From: an uncultured Alphaproteobacteria bacterium
Lineage (GTDB): Bacteria; Pseudomonadota; Alphaproteobacteria; Geminicoccales; Geminicoccaceae
Direction of reading: 5' to 3'
NCBI GenBank assembly: GCA_937926445.1
Contig: CALBAK010000095.1
Span: forward strand, 1 to 50,566
DNA length: 50,566 nucleotides
The notes beneath the pieces were generated by a model that was given only the letters and a program-made list of their open reading frames with translations, was not told where the DNA came from and searched no databases. The translations under genes were made by a program, and so were the position numbers. How positions within the stretch are numbered: position 1 is the first letter of the stretch; the number at the start of each line of letters is the position of its first letter. Positions 27,300 to 36,722 of the stretch are shown here, piece after piece.

Positions 27300-27790
27300 G
27301 TCCTTTCTCCTTGGTCGAAGTCGCTCCGCACGAGCGGCGCCGAGCCCGAGGCGCGGCGGGCGCGGAACAGGTTGGCGTCCTTCTCGCAGGCCGGGCAGCG
27401 CAGCGCTTCGGGCCCGCCCACGAAGGGCTCGAAGCAGTGCTCGCAGATGCGCGGCTCGTGCGCCGTCAGAGGAAGCAGTGCCGCGCTCGCCTCCGGCCGC
27501 GCTTCGAGCGTGATCGCGTGTTCGGGGCAGGCGGCGAGGCAGTGCCCGCAGCCGGTGCAATCGCGAAGGCGCAGGGCGACGCCGCGCCGACCCTCGAGCT
27601 CGAAGCCGACGAGCGCCCCCTCGGGACAGAGGACGACGCAGATTCGGTGGTCGCGGCAGGCGGGGCCGATGCGGGGCACCCGTCTCGGGCCCGCCTTGTT
27701 GCGCTGCAGCAAGGTTCGCCGACCGAGAGGCCTTTGCGGATCGAGAGTTGGCACGGCAACGTCCTCGCCTGGTCGCAGCGCAAAAAGCAC
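27296..27790 (-). CDS. ferredoxin-like protein with degenerate cluster and CxxC/CxxC ribbon
   Basis: A 164-residue soluble protein. One canonical [4Fe-4S] motif is 'CTGCGHCLAACP' (C78, C81, C84, C88). The preceding motif is incomplete, with only C45, C51 and C55 ('CRDHRICVVLCP'). The C-terminal part carries 'CEHC' (116-119) and 'CPAC' (132-135), a rubredoxin- or zinc-ribbon-like arrangement. The arginine-rich N terminus shows no signal peptide, so it probably acts in the cytoplasm, perhaps in maturation of the molybdoenzyme or as an electron carrier. It overlaps the catalytic-subunit start by 4 bp. The exact start is uncertain. Confidence 0.78.
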   Translation of the reverse strand: MLFALRPGEDVAVPTLDPQRPLGRRTLLQRNKAGPRRVPRIGPACRDHRICVVLCPEGALVGFELEGRRGVALRLRDCTGCGHCLAACPEHAITLEARPEASAALLPLTAHEPRICEHCFEPFVGGPEALRCPACEKDANLFRARRASGSAPLVRSDFDQGERT

Positions 27791-27853
27791 GGGCGGGGCC
27801 GGCCGTCCTTGCGCTGGATCAAATCGCGCGGCTGGCTCCCGGCGCGGGAGGCG

Positions 27854-29179
27854 TCAGCGGGCGTAGACGAGCTTGGGCAACCACAGGGCGATCTGCGGGA
27901 ACAGCCCGACGATCAGGAGGGTCACGAGCATGATGGCGACGAAGGGAGCGACCGAGCGGTAGATGTCGGCGAGGCGGATCTCGGGCGGGGTCATCGCCCG
28001 CATGAGGAAGAGGTTGTAGCCGAAGGGTGGGGTCAGATAGGCGATCTGGCAGGTGATCGTGTAGAGGACACCGTACCAGATCGGGTCGAAGCCGAGCTTG
28101 CGGACGAGCGGGATGTAGAGGGGCGCGACGATTACCAGCATCGCCGTGTCGTCGAGGAAGGTGCCGAGGATCAAGAAGGAGAGCTGCATCAGAACGAGCA
28201 CCTGCCAGGGCTCGAGATGCATCTGGCCGATCACGAGCCGCTCGACGGCCTTGACCGCACCCAGTCCGTCGAAGACGGCGCCGAACGCGAGGGCTGCGGT
28301 GATGATCCACAAGAACATACAGGAGACGGCGAGCGTCTTCTTGGCGCAGTCCTCGAGGAAGGCGAGCGTCACCCTACCCTTCCAGGCGGCGACCAGGAGG
28401 GAGGCGAGCGCGCCCACGGCCGCGCTCTCGACGAGGCTCGTCACCCCTTTGACGAAGAGCCCGATCATGAGGGCGAAGATGGCGAGCGGGGCGAGGCCCG
28501 CGCGCAGCAGCAGGAGCTTCTCGCGCCGGGAAATGGCGGCGCGCTCCTCGAGCGGCAGAGCCGGACCCAGATGCGGCTGCAGCCGGCAGCGGATCAGGAT
28601 GTAGAGAACGAACAGCGAGGCCATCAGCAGACCCGGCAGGATCCCGGCGAGCCAGAGATGACCCACGGGCTGGCGCGCGATCATGCCGTAGAGGACGAGC
28701 ACGACCGAAGGCGGGATCAGGATGCCGAGCGTGCTGCCGGCCTGGACCACGCCCGTGACCATGAGCTTGTCGTAGCCGCGCTGGAGCATGGCCGGGAGCG
28801 CGATCGTGGCACCGATCGCCAGGCCCGCGACCGAGAGGCCGTTGATCGCCGAGATCAGGACCATGAGGACGATGGTGCCGATCGCGAGCCCGCCCCGGAG
28901 CCCGCCCGACCAGACGTGGACCATGCGGTAGAGATCGTCGGCCAGGCCCGAGCCCGCGAGCACGTAGCCCATGAGCACGAAGAGCGGCAGGGTCACGAGG
29001 GCGTACCAGTTCATGACCTGGATCGCCGCGTTGAACGGGATCTCGAAGCCGCCCGTGCCCCAGAGTGCCAGGGTCGCGACCGAGGCGACGAAGCCGATCG
29101 CGGCGAAGACGCGCTGCCCCGTCAGGAGCATGAGCATCATGCCCGAGAACATGAGCAGGGCGACGAGCTCGTAGCTCAA
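27854..29179 (-). CDS. dctM: TRAP transporter large permease (DctM family)
   Basis: A 441-residue membrane protein of the DctM/TRAP large permease family, the ion-coupled channel of the transporter. 'MVLISAINGLSVAGLAIGATIALPAMLQRGYDK' and 'AGSTLGILIPPSVVLVLYG' (about 150-170) are hallmark motifs, and 'DDTAMLVIVAPLYIPLVRKLGFDPIWYG' lies in the C-terminal half. About twelve membrane segments are expected. It overlaps the dctQ stop by 4 bp (ATGA). The binding protein is encoded about 5.4 kb downstream in the same cluster. Confidence 0.93.
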   Translation of the reverse strand: MSYELVALLMFSGMMLMLLTGQRVFAAIGFVASVATLALWGTGGFEIPFNAAIQVMNWYALVTLPLFVLMGYVLAGSGLADDLYRMVHVWSGGLRGGLAIGTIVLMVLISAINGLSVAGLAIGATIALPAMLQRGYDKLMVTGVVQAGSTLGILIPPSVVLVLYGMIARQPVGHLWLAGILPGLLMASLFVLYILIRCRLQPHLGPALPLEERAAISRREKLLLLRAGLAPLAIFALMIGLFVKGVTSLVESAAVGALASLLVAAWKGRVTLAFLEDCAKKTLAVSCMFLWIITAALAFGAVFDGLGAVKAVERLVIGQMHLEPWQVLVLMQLSFLILGTFLDDTAMLVIVAPLYIPLVRKLGFDPIWYGVLYTITCQIAYLTPPFGYNLFLMRAMTPPEIRLADIYRSVAPFVAIMLVTLLIVGLFPQIALWLPKLVYAR

Positions 29180-29703
29180 GGGCCGCCGTCCTGGGCGAGG
29201 GGCGTGCCGCGCCAGCGGGCGAGGTCACGAATGAAGAGCGCGGTGGCCTGCAGGAAGATCAGGACCAGCCCCACCACCATGACGATCTTGATCGGTGCCA
29301 GGGGCGGCGCCCAGGCCGAATAGTTCCGTTGATCGTAGGCCAGGGCGTAGTGGGTGCTGGAGAGGCCCCCGACCAGCATCACCGCGAGATAGAAGAAGAG
29401 GCAGAAGGCGGTGAGCGAGTCGGCGAAGGCGCGACGCCGCGCCGACCAGCGGGAATAGAGGAGGTCCATGCGGACATGCGCATCGGCCTGCAAGGACCAG
29501 CCCCCGCCCAGAAGGAAATAGGCGGCGAGCAGGAACTGCGCCATCTCGACCGACCAGGCGAGCGGGACGTTCAGGACGGTTCGCGAGAACGAGGCGTAGA
29601 GCAGGAGGAGGAGGAAGACGAAAATCATCCAGACGACGAAGCGGCCGACGGTGCGGTTCAGTCCGTCGACCAAGCGGACGTATCGGACGAGGGAGGGCGG
29701 CAC
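29176..29703 (-). CDS. dctQ: TRAP transporter small permease (DctQ family)
   Basis: A 175-residue protein with four membrane segments, of the DctQ small-permease family. 'VPLAWSVEMAQFLLAAYFLLGGGWSLQADAHVRMDLLY' (about 47-85) includes the conserved 'DAHVRMD' loop. It pairs with DctM. It starts 45 bp after the aldehyde dehydrogenase stop on the same strand. Confidence 0.9.
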   Translation of the reverse strand: MPPSLVRYVRLVDGLNRTVGRFVVWMIFVFLLLLLYASFSRTVLNVPLAWSVEMAQFLLAAYFLLGGGWSLQADAHVRMDLLYSRWSARRRAFADSLTAFCLFFYLAVMLVGGLSSTHYALAYDQRNYSAWAPPLAPIKIVMVVGLVLIFLQATALFIRDLARWRGTPLAQDGGP

Positions 29704-29748
29704 GCGGCGCTCGGATCCGGCTCGTGGGCGGGACGGGACCGGCCCGGC

Positions 29749-31182
29749 TCAGACCGGCAGCGTGTAGGCGGTCTTGACCGTGGTGTAGAACTCGGCGGCG
29801 TAGCGTCCCTGCTCGCGCGGCCCGTAGGAGCTGCCCTTCCGGCCGCCGAACGGCACGTGATAGTCGACCCCGGCGGTCGGCAGATTGACCATGACGAGGC
29901 CGGCCTGGGCGTGCCGCTTGAAATGCTGCGCGTGTTTGAGGCTCGTCGTACAGATGCCGGCCGACAGCCCGTAGGGCGTGTCGTTCGCGACCGCGAGCGC
30001 CTCTTCGTAGTCCTCGACCCGGATCACCGAGGCCACGGGCCCGAACACCTCCTCGCGGTTGATCCGCATCTCGGGCGTGGTCTCGGTGAAGAGCGCGGGC
30101 TCGAGGTAGAAGCCCGGGGTGGCGCGGGTGAGCCTCTCGCCGCCGCAGGCGAGCTTGCCGCCTTCCTGTTTGGCGATCTCGATGTACATGAGGTCCTGGT
30201 CGAGCTGGCGCTGATCGACCACCGGGCCGATCTGGGTGCCGGGCTTCAAGGCGTCGTCCACCACGAGCTTCACCATGGCCTCGACCATGGCGCTCACGAA
30301 GCGGTCGTGGATGCCTTGCGTGACCACCAGGCGCGAGGAGGCCGTGCAGCGCTGGCCGGTCTGGTAGAAAGCACCCTGGATCGCGCAAGCGACGGCGGTC
30401 GGGAGATCGGCGTCGTCGAGCACGACGAGCGGGTTCTTGCCGCCCATCTCGAGCTGCACCTTCTTGAGGCTCTGCACGCACTGGGCGGCGATCCGCCGGC
30501 CGACCTCGACCGAGCCCGTGAAGCTCACGGCATCGACGTGCGGCGAGCCGACGATCGCCTCGCCCACGACCGAGCCTTTGCCCATGACCAGATTGACCAC
30601 GCCTTCGGGCAGATGGCGGGCGAGGATCTCGCAGAGCGCCCACCCCGACCCGGGAACGAGGTCGGCCGGCTTGAAGACCACCGTGTTGCCGTAGGCGAGG
30701 GCCGGGGCGATCTTCCAGGCGGGAATCGCGATCGGGAAGTTCCAGGGCGTGATCAGGCCCACCACGCCCACGGGCTCGCGGGTGATCTCGACCTGGATGC
30801 CCGGGCGGGTGCTGGCGATGGTCTCACCCGAAAGGCGCAGGCATTCGGCGGCGAAGAACTTGAAGATCCGACCGGCGCGGACGACCTCGCCGATCCCTTC
30901 GGCCAGGGTCTTGCCCTCTTCGCGGGAGAGCAGCCGGCCGAGCTCGTCCTTGCGCGCGAGGATCTCGTTGCCGACCGCATCGAGCAGGTCGGCGCGCATC
31001 TCGGGATTGCTCGTCGACCAGGCGGAAAGCGCGGCGCGGGCTTCGGCGATCGCCGCCTCGACCTGGGCCCGATCGGCCTGGGCGTATTCGCCCACCACGT
31101 CGTCGGTGTTCGAGGGGTTGACGTTCCGCGTGACCCCGACGCCTTCGACCCACTCGCCGCCGATCAGGTTCTTGTGCAGCAT
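29749..31182 (-). CDS. NAD(P)-dependent aldehyde dehydrogenase
   Basis: A 477-residue aldehyde dehydrogenase. The general base is in 'LEMGGKNPLVVLDDAD', the nucleophilic cysteine in 'GQRCTASSRLVV', and the cofactor site in 'PWNFPIAIPAWKIAPALAYGNTVVFKPADLVP'. The sequence resembles the 2-oxoglutarate-semialdehyde/succinate-semialdehyde group, but these cannot be separated by eye. The ATG at 31182 ('MLHKNLIGGEWVEG') follows a GGGAGGG site and matches the family start. In this cluster it probably oxidises an aldehyde derived from the TRAP substrate or from the molybdoenzyme product. Confidence 0.9.
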   Translation of the reverse strand: MLHKNLIGGEWVEGVGVTRNVNPSNTDDVVGEYAQADRAQVEAAIAEARAALSAWSTSNPEMRADLLDAVGNEILARKDELGRLLSREEGKTLAEGIGEVVRAGRIFKFFAAECLRLSGETIASTRPGIQVEITREPVGVVGLITPWNFPIAIPAWKIAPALAYGNTVVFKPADLVPGSGWALCEILARHLPEGVVNLVMGKGSVVGEAIVGSPHVDAVSFTGSVEVGRRIAAQCVQSLKKVQLEMGGKNPLVVLDDADLPTAVACAIQGAFYQTGQRCTASSRLVVTQGIHDRFVSAMVEAMVKLVVDDALKPGTQIGPVVDQRQLDQDLMYIEIAKQEGGKLACGGERLTRATPGFYLEPALFTETTPEMRINREEVFGPVASVIRVEDYEEALAVANDTPYGLSAGICTTSLKHAQHFKRHAQAGLVMVNLPTAGVDYHVPFGGRKGSSYGPREQGRYAAEFYTTVKTAYTLPV

Positions 31183-31245
31183 CCCCTGCCCTCCCCAGGC
31201 GCGCGGCCACGATAGCGGCGAGCCGCGAGCCGGCAAGAGCGGGCC

Positions 31246-32232
31246 TCACCCCTCCGGACGGAAGAGCTCGCCTGCGAGCGCACCCTTGACGGTGCGGATG
31301 GCGAGGCTGCCGATCACGACGACGAGAAGGGCGTAGAGCGCCCAGGCGGCGGCTCCGAGCAGCGGCTGGTGGAGCCGCTCGCCCGCCACCGAAGTGGCGA
31401 TCGTCAAGGCCGCGAGCGGAAAGGAATAGGCCCAGAAGCTCAAGGCCCAGGGCAGCCGGGCGAGCTTCGGTGCCTGGATCAGGAGGACGAGGAAGAACAG
31501 CACCGCGGCGGCGTAGAGGATTCGACCGAAGGCGCCCGGCTCGCCCACGAGCTTCACCCAGGCGAGGAAGGAGACCGCGGGCGGAGCGATCAGGATGCAC
31601 AAGGTGGGCAACAGCCGCGCCGGCAGCGGGTGGTGGAAGACGAGGCGGTTGAAGACCAGCGTCAAGAGCACGAGCCAGAACAGGAGCCCGATCCCGAGAA
31701 AGAACCAGGAGAGCTCGACCCACCCCAAGGGCACGCCGGCGATCGGCACGAGCACGTTCCCCACCGCCGGGATGAACCAGGCCGGGTTGAGATGCGGCGG
31801 CTCGTAATGCTGCAGCTCGAGCCAGGTGGTGAGGACCGCGAGCATGAGCGCGAGATGGGCGAGCGCGCCCACGAGCCACAAGGGCTCGGCAAACCGCGGC
31901 GCGTGCGGGGCGAGCGCGGTCGCCACCAAAAGGAGCCCGATCGTGATCGCCGGGAAGAAGGCGAGCCGCACCGGATGCCGCCATTCGGCCACCACTTCGT
32001 TCGCATAACGGGCGAGCTTGAGGCCGTAGAGGCCCAGAAGCGCGAGGTAGAGGAGGGCCGTGAGGCCGAGCAGGAGGGGAGCGAGGGGTGCCAGGGCCGG
32101 CACCGCGTGGGCCATCCGCTCGGTCGCGAGCACGAGGCCCGCGAGGCCCATCACGGTCGCGAATACGCCCACCGGAAGGTGCGCGAGCCCCTCGCCGATA
32201 CCCGGCCGCGCCGCCCGGTTCACCGCCTGCAT
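31246..32232 (-). CDS. SLAC1/TDT family anion transporter (TehA-like)
   Basis: A 328-residue membrane protein with about ten hydrophobic segments. 'GLAHLPVGVFATVMGLAGLVLA' near the N terminus and 'HLNPAWFIPAVGNVLVPIAG' at about 147-166 are typical of the tellurite-resistance/dicarboxylate/SLAC1 (TDT) family. Members move anions such as malate, nitrate, chloride or sulfite. It is the first gene of the minus-strand cluster, 63 bp before the aldehyde dehydrogenase. A role in exporting a product or importing an anion for that pathway is plausible but inferred. Confidence 0.85.
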   Translation of the reverse strand: MQAVNRAARPGIGEGLAHLPVGVFATVMGLAGLVLATERMAHAVPALAPLAPLLLGLTALLYLALLGLYGLKLARYANEVVAEWRHPVRLAFFPAITIGLLLVATALAPHAPRFAEPLWLVGALAHLALMLAVLTTWLELQHYEPPHLNPAWFIPAVGNVLVPIAGVPLGWVELSWFFLGIGLLFWLVLLTLVFNRLVFHHPLPARLLPTLCILIAPPAVSFLAWVKLVGEPGAFGRILYAAAVLFFLVLLIQAPKLARLPWALSFWAYSFPLAALTIATSVAGERLHQPLLGAAAWALYALLVVVIGSLAIRTVKGALAGELFRPEG

Positions 32233-32384
32233 CTGCGTCCCTCCGCCTCGACCGCTCCTAGCCGTTCTAGACCGGCTGCGACGGACTCATAAGAGGAAAC
32301 TGATAGAGCGGATCGTCGCGGTGGGGGCTCCCGCGAGCCGCCGCGAGGGAGTAGAGCCGGCGCCGCATGCGAGGAGGAGCGGCC

Positions 32385-33773
32385 ATGAGCGTCCTGCGTA
32401 CCGTGTCGCCGATCGACGGGCGGGTGGTGGTCGAACGGCCGCTGGCCGATCGGGCGGCGGTCGAGGCGGCCGTGCGCCGCGCCCGGCTCGCCCTCTCCCG
32501 CTGGCGGACGACGCCGGTCGAGGAGCGGGTCGCACGCCTGCACCGGGCGATCGACCACATGGTCGAGCGCCGCGAGGCTATCGCCCGCGAGATCACCCTG
32601 CAGATGGGCCGGCCGATCGCGCACAGCCCGGGCGAGGTGCGCGGCCTCGAGGAGCGGGCGCGCCACATGCTCGCGATCGCCGCCGAGGCGCTCGGCGAGG
32701 TCGCGGTGCCGGAAAAGCCCGGCTTCACCCGCTTCATGCGCCGCGAGCCCTTGGGCCTCGTCCTCGTCGTGGCACCTTGGAACTACCCCTACCTCACCGC
32801 CGTGAACGCGATCGTGCCGGCGCTCGCGGCCGGCAATTGCGTGCTCCTCAAACACTCGCACCAGACCCCCTTGTGCGCCGAGCGCTTCCAGGAGGCGATG
32901 GACGCGGCGGGCTTGCCCGAGGGCGTGTTCCAGCATCTCCACATGGACCACGCGCTCACCGCCGCACTTCTCGCCGAGGGGCTCGTCGACCATGCCGTGT
33001 TCACAGGCTCGGTGGCGGGCGGCCATGCGATGCAGCGGGCGGCGGGCGAGAGCTTCTGCGGCCTCGCCCTCGAGCTCGGCGGCAAGGATCCGGCCTATGT
33101 GCGGGCGGATGCCGACCTCCCCCACGCGGTCGAGAATCTCGTGGACGGAGCCTGCTTCAACGCAGGCCAATCCTGCTGCGGCATCGAGCGGATCTACGTC
33201 CACGAAGCGCTCTACGACGATTTCGTCCAAGGCTATGTGGAGCTCGCCTCGCGCTACGTGCTCGACGACCCGCTCCTGCCCAGGACCACGCTCGGGCCGA
33301 TGGTCCGTCCGCAGGCGGCCGATTTCGCCCGCGGCCAGGTGGCCGAGGCGGTGCGCGCCGGTGCCGAGGCTCTGATCGACCCCGAGCGCTTCCCGCGCGA
33401 GGCGCCGGGCTCGGCCTACATGGCGCCGCAAGCGCTCGTCGGGGTCGACCACGGGATGCGGGTGATGCGGGAGGAGAGTTTCGCCCCGATCGTCGGGATC
33501 ATGAAAGTGCGCTCGGACGAGGAGGCGATCGCGCTCATGAACGACAGCGCCTACGGGCTCACCGCCGCGATCTGGACCCGCGACCTCGAAGCAGCGGTGC
33601 GGATCGGCGAGCGGCTCGAGACCGGCACGGTGTTCATGAACCGTTGCGACTATCTCGATCCGGCGCTCGCCTGGGTGGGGGTCAAGGACAGCGGCCGCGG
33701 CGTGGCGCTCTCGCGGCTCGCGTTCGAGCATCTGACGCGGCCCAAGAGCTTCCATCTGCGCCATCCCGGGTGA
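32385..33773 (+). CDS. aldehyde dehydrogenase family protein
   Basis: A 462-residue aldehyde dehydrogenase. 'APWNYPYLTAVNAIVPALAAGNCVLLKHS' is at about 127-155, the general base is in 'LELGGKDPAYV', and the catalytic cysteine is in 'FNAGQSCCGIERIYV'. The double cysteine and short N terminus resemble succinate-semialdehyde-like members. The ATG at 32385 has a GAGGAGG site and is preferred to the start 18 bp upstream. It is divergent from the SLAC1-like gene, so the 152-bp gap may hold control sites for both. The relation to the neighbouring cluster is not established. Confidence 0.9.
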   Translation: MSVLRTVSPIDGRVVVERPLADRAAVEAAVRRARLALSRWRTTPVEERVARLHRAIDHMVERREAIAREITLQMGRPIAHSPGEVRGLEERARHMLAIAAEALGEVAVPEKPGFTRFMRREPLGLVLVVAPWNYPYLTAVNAIVPALAAGNCVLLKHSHQTPLCAERFQEAMDAAGLPEGVFQHLHMDHALTAALLAEGLVDHAVFTGSVAGGHAMQRAAGESFCGLALELGGKDPAYVRADADLPHAVENLVDGACFNAGQSCCGIERIYVHEALYDDFVQGYVELASRYVLDDPLLPRTTLGPMVRPQAADFARGQVAEAVRAGAEALIDPERFPREAPGSAYMAPQALVGVDHGMRVMREESFAPIVGIMKVRSDEEAIALMNDSAYGLTAAIWTRDLEAAVRIGERLETGTVFMNRCDYLDPALAWVGVKDSGRGVALSRLAFEHLTRPKSFHLRHPG

Positions 33774-33851
33774 GAGCCCGGGGGCGGCCCGGGGCGCGGG
33801 CCCCGGTACGGGGGATGCCGGCCGATCCGGGGCGCCCCGGCCGAGCTCGCG

Positions 33852-33880
33852 TTGACAGGCCTCGGTACCCCGCCTATCTG
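33852..33880 (+). promoter_or_regulatory. secA promoter (candidate)
   Basis: A perfect TTGACA (33852-33857), an exact 17-nt spacer and TATCTG (33875-33880), 65 bp before the secA ATG. It is the best sigma-70-type match seen in the window. A perfect 14-bp palindrome (CCGGGGCGCCCCGG, 33827-33840) lies directly upstream. Confidence 0.65.
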
Positions 33881-33944
33881 CAATCGGCTGCGCCCGAGCC
33901 GGCGCGGGCGGCGGGCCAGCTTTCGCGCGAGGTCGTATCCGAGC

Positions 33945-36599
33945 ATGTTAGCATCCCTGGCCAAGCGGTTGTTCGGCTCCGCCAACGACCGGATCGTCAA
34001 GGCGCACCGCAAGACCGTCGAACGCATCAACGCCCTCGAGAGCGAGCTCGAGCGGCTGTCGGACGCGGAGCTGCGGGCCCGGACCGACCTTTTCAAGGAG
34101 CGGCTGGCCAAGGGCGAGACCCTGGACGATCTCCTGGTCGAGGCTTTCGCCACGGTGCGCGAGGCTGCCAAGCGGACGCTCGGCCAGCGCCATTTCGACG
34201 TCCAATTGATCGGCGGCATCGTCCTGCACAAGGGCGGCATCGCCGAGATGAAGACCGGAGAGGGCAAGACGCTGGTCGCGACCCTGCCCGCTTATTTGAA
34301 CGCGCTCGCCGGCAAGGGCGTGCACATCGTCACGGTCAACGATTATCTGGCGCGCCGCGACGCCGCCTGGATGGGCCAGATCTACGAGTTCCTTGGGCTC
34401 TCGGTGGGCGTGATCGTGCCGCAGCTCGACGAGGAGGCGCGGCGGCGGGCCTATGCCTGCGACATCACCTACGCCACCAACAACGAGCTCGGCTTCGATT
34501 ACCTGCGGGACAACATGCGCCACAGCTTGGACCAGATGGTCCAGCGTGGACACCATTACGCGATCGTCGACGAGGTCGACAGCATCCTGATCGACGAGGC
34601 GCGTACGCCGCTCATCATCAGTGGCCCCACCGAGGACAGCTCACAGCTCTACCGGGCGGTCGACAAGCTGATCCCGACCCTCGGCCCCGACGACTGGGAG
34701 AAGGACGAAAAGCAGCGGACCGTGGTGCTCACCGAGAAGGGCACCGAGAAGATCCAAGAGAAGCTCAGCGAGCTCGGGCTGTTGAAAGCGCCCGACCTCT
34801 ACGACATCGAGAACGTAACGATCGTCCACCACGTCAACCAGGCGCTTAGGGCACATCATCTGTTCCGGCGCGACGTGGACTACATCGTCAAAGACGGCCA
34901 GGTGATCATCATCGACGAGTTCACCGGCCGGATGATGCACGGCCGGCGCTACTCGGACGGGCTGCACCAGGCCCTCGAGGCCAAAGAGGGCGTACCCATC
35001 CAGGCCGAGAACCAGACGCTCGCCACCGTAACCTTCCAGAACTATTTCCGGCTCTACGAGAAGCTCGCCGGCATGACCGGCACGGCGGCGACCGAGGCCG
35101 CCGAGTTCGCCGAGATCTACAAGCTCGAGGTGGTCGAGATCCCGACACATCTGCCGATGATCCGCAAGGACGAGGACGACGAGGTCTATCGGACCGGTCG
35201 GGAGAAGTACGAGGCGATCTGTCGGGAGATCGAGGAGGCGCATCGGCGCGGCCAGCCGGTGCTGGTCGGCACCGTCTCGATCGAGAAGTCCGAGCTCCTC
35301 TCCGAGATGCTCAAGAAGCGCGGCATCCCGCACCAGGTGCTCAATGCCCGCTACCACGAACAGGAGGCGATGATCATCGCCCAGGCCGGTCGGCTCGGCG
35401 CGGTCACGATCGCCACCAACATGGCGGGCCGTGGCACCGACATCCAGCTCGGCGGCAACGCCGAGATGCGGATTCGCCAGGAGCTCGGGCCGGACGTGGC
35501 GAAGGACGATCCGCGGGCGCTGGCGATCCGTGCGGAGGTCGAGGCCGAGCGGGAGAAGGTCAAGGCCGTGGGCGGCCTCTACGTGATCGGCACCGAGCGG
35601 CACGAGAGCCGTCGGATCGACAACCAGCTCAGAGGCCGCTCCGGCCGGCAGGGCGATCCCGGGCGCTCGAAGTTCTTCCTGTCGCTCGAAGACGACCTGA
35701 TGCGGATCTTCGGCTCCGAGCGGATGGACGGCATGCTCCAGAAGCTCGGGCTCAAGGAAGGCGAGGCGATCGTCCACCGCTGGATCAACAAGGCGCTCGA
35801 GAAGGCGCAGCAGAAGGTCGAGGCCAGGAACTTCGACATCCGCAAGAACCTTCTGCGCTTCGACGACGTCATGAACGACCAGCGTAAGGTCGTCTACGAG
35901 CAGCGCATGGAGCTGATCACGGCCGAGGACGTGGCCGACACGGTCAAGGACATGCGCCACCAGGTGATCGAGGAGCTGGTCGCCAAACACATCCCGGAGA
36001 AGGCCTATCCCGAGCAGTGGAACGCGGCCGGGCTCGCGGCCGACGTGCGCCGCTACCTCGCACTCGAGCTGCCGATCGAGGCGTGGGTCGAGGAGGAGGG
36101 GATCGCCGACGAAGAGATCCGCCGCCGCATTCTCGACGCCTCCGACGCCAAGATGGCGCAGAAGGTGGTGACCTACGGCGAGCCGGTCATCCGCATGGCC
36201 GAGAAGAGCCTGCTCCTGCAGATCCTCGACCATCTCTGGAAGGAGCACCTCCTCCACCTCGACCATCTGCGGCAGGGCATCCATCTGCGCGGCTACGGCC
36301 AGCGCGATCCCTTGAACGAGTACAAGCGCGAGGCTTTCGCCCTCTTCGAGGGCATGCTGCACCAGCTGCGGCTGACCACGACCCAGGTGCTCTCGCACCT
36401 CGAGATCCGGATCGCCCCGCCCGAGCCCGAGCCGCTCCCGGCCGCCGCCGCTCCGCGCGCCCGGGCGCTCGCCATGGCCGAGGGCGGCGACGGGATCGAC
36501 CCGAACGATCCGCGCACCTGGGGCAAGGTACCGCGCAACGCGCCCTGCCCCTGCGGCTCGGGGAAGAAGTATAAGCAGTGCCACGGCCGGCTCGTTTGA
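33945..36599 (+). CDS. secA: preprotein translocase ATPase SecA
   Basis: An 884-residue SecA, the ATP-driven motor of Sec protein export at the inner membrane. Walker A is 'MKTGEGKT' (about 102-109), '[21 protein letters not shown]' is the DEAD-like region, and '[15 protein letters not shown]' and '[11 protein letters not shown]' lie in the second motor domain. The C-terminal zinc site is '[14 protein letters not shown]', which binds SecB. The ATG at 33945 gives the canonical '[16 protein letters not shown]'; the upstream extension would be arginine-rich and atypical. Single-gene promoter upstream. Confidence 0.97.
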   Translation: MLASLAKRLFGSANDRIVKAHRKTVERINALESELERLSDAELRARTDLFKERLAKGETLDDLLVEAFATVREAAKRTLGQRHFDVQLIGGIVLHKGGIAEMKTGEGKTLVATLPAYLNALAGKGVHIVTVNDYLARRDAAWMGQIYEFLGLSVGVIVPQLDEEARRRAYACDITYATNNELGFDYLRDNMRHSLDQMVQRGHHYAIVDEVDSILIDEARTPLIISGPTEDSSQLYRAVDKLIPTLGPDDWEKDEKQRTVVLTEKGTEKIQEKLSELGLLKAPDLYDIENVTIVHHVNQALRAHHLFRRDVDYIVKDGQVIIIDEFTGRMMHGRRYSDGLHQALEAKEGVPIQAENQTLATVTFQNYFRLYEKLAGMTGTAATEAAEFAEIYKLEVVEIPTHLPMIRKDEDDEVYRTGREKYEAICREIEEAHRRGQPVLVGTVSIEKSELLSEMLKKRGIPHQVLNARYHEQEAMIIAQAGRLGAVTIATNMAGRGTDIQLGGNAEMRIRQELGPDVAKDDPRALAIRAEVEAEREKVKAVGGLYVIGTERHESRRIDNQLRGRSGRQGDPGRSKFFLSLEDDLMRIFGSERMDGMLQKLGLKEGEAIVHRWINKALEKAQQKVEARNFDIRKNLLRFDDVMNDQRKVVYEQRMELITAEDVADTVKDMRHQVIEELVAKHIPEKAYPEQWNAAGLAADVRRYLALELPIEAWVEEEGIADEEIRRRILDASDAKMAQKVVTYGEPVIRMAEKSLLLQILDHLWKEHLLHLDHLRQGIHLRGYGQRDPLNEYKREAFALFEGMLHQLRLTTTQVLSHLEIRIAPPEPEPLPAAAAPRARALAMAEGGDGIDPNDPRTWGKVPRNAPCPCGSGKKYKQCHGRLV

Positions 36600-36722
36600 G
36601 GCGGTAGCGAGCGGCGAGCGGGGTAGACGGCCGCTCGTGGCGACCATCGAATCGCGCGGCTTGCCGGCTGCCGCCCGAGGCTCCATCGTCGGGCCGAGGG
36701 AGGTCCGTCGGGGAGGCCGACC

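Noticed and set aside
33786-33825. GC-rich inverted repeats after the second aldehyde dehydrogenase as a terminator
   Set aside because: Stems can be drawn but no T run follows, and several alternative pairings are equally good.
33852-33944. N-terminal extension of SecA from an upstream in-frame start
   Set aside because: The extension is arginine-rich, overlaps the promoter candidate, and the canonical SecA N terminus begins at 33945.
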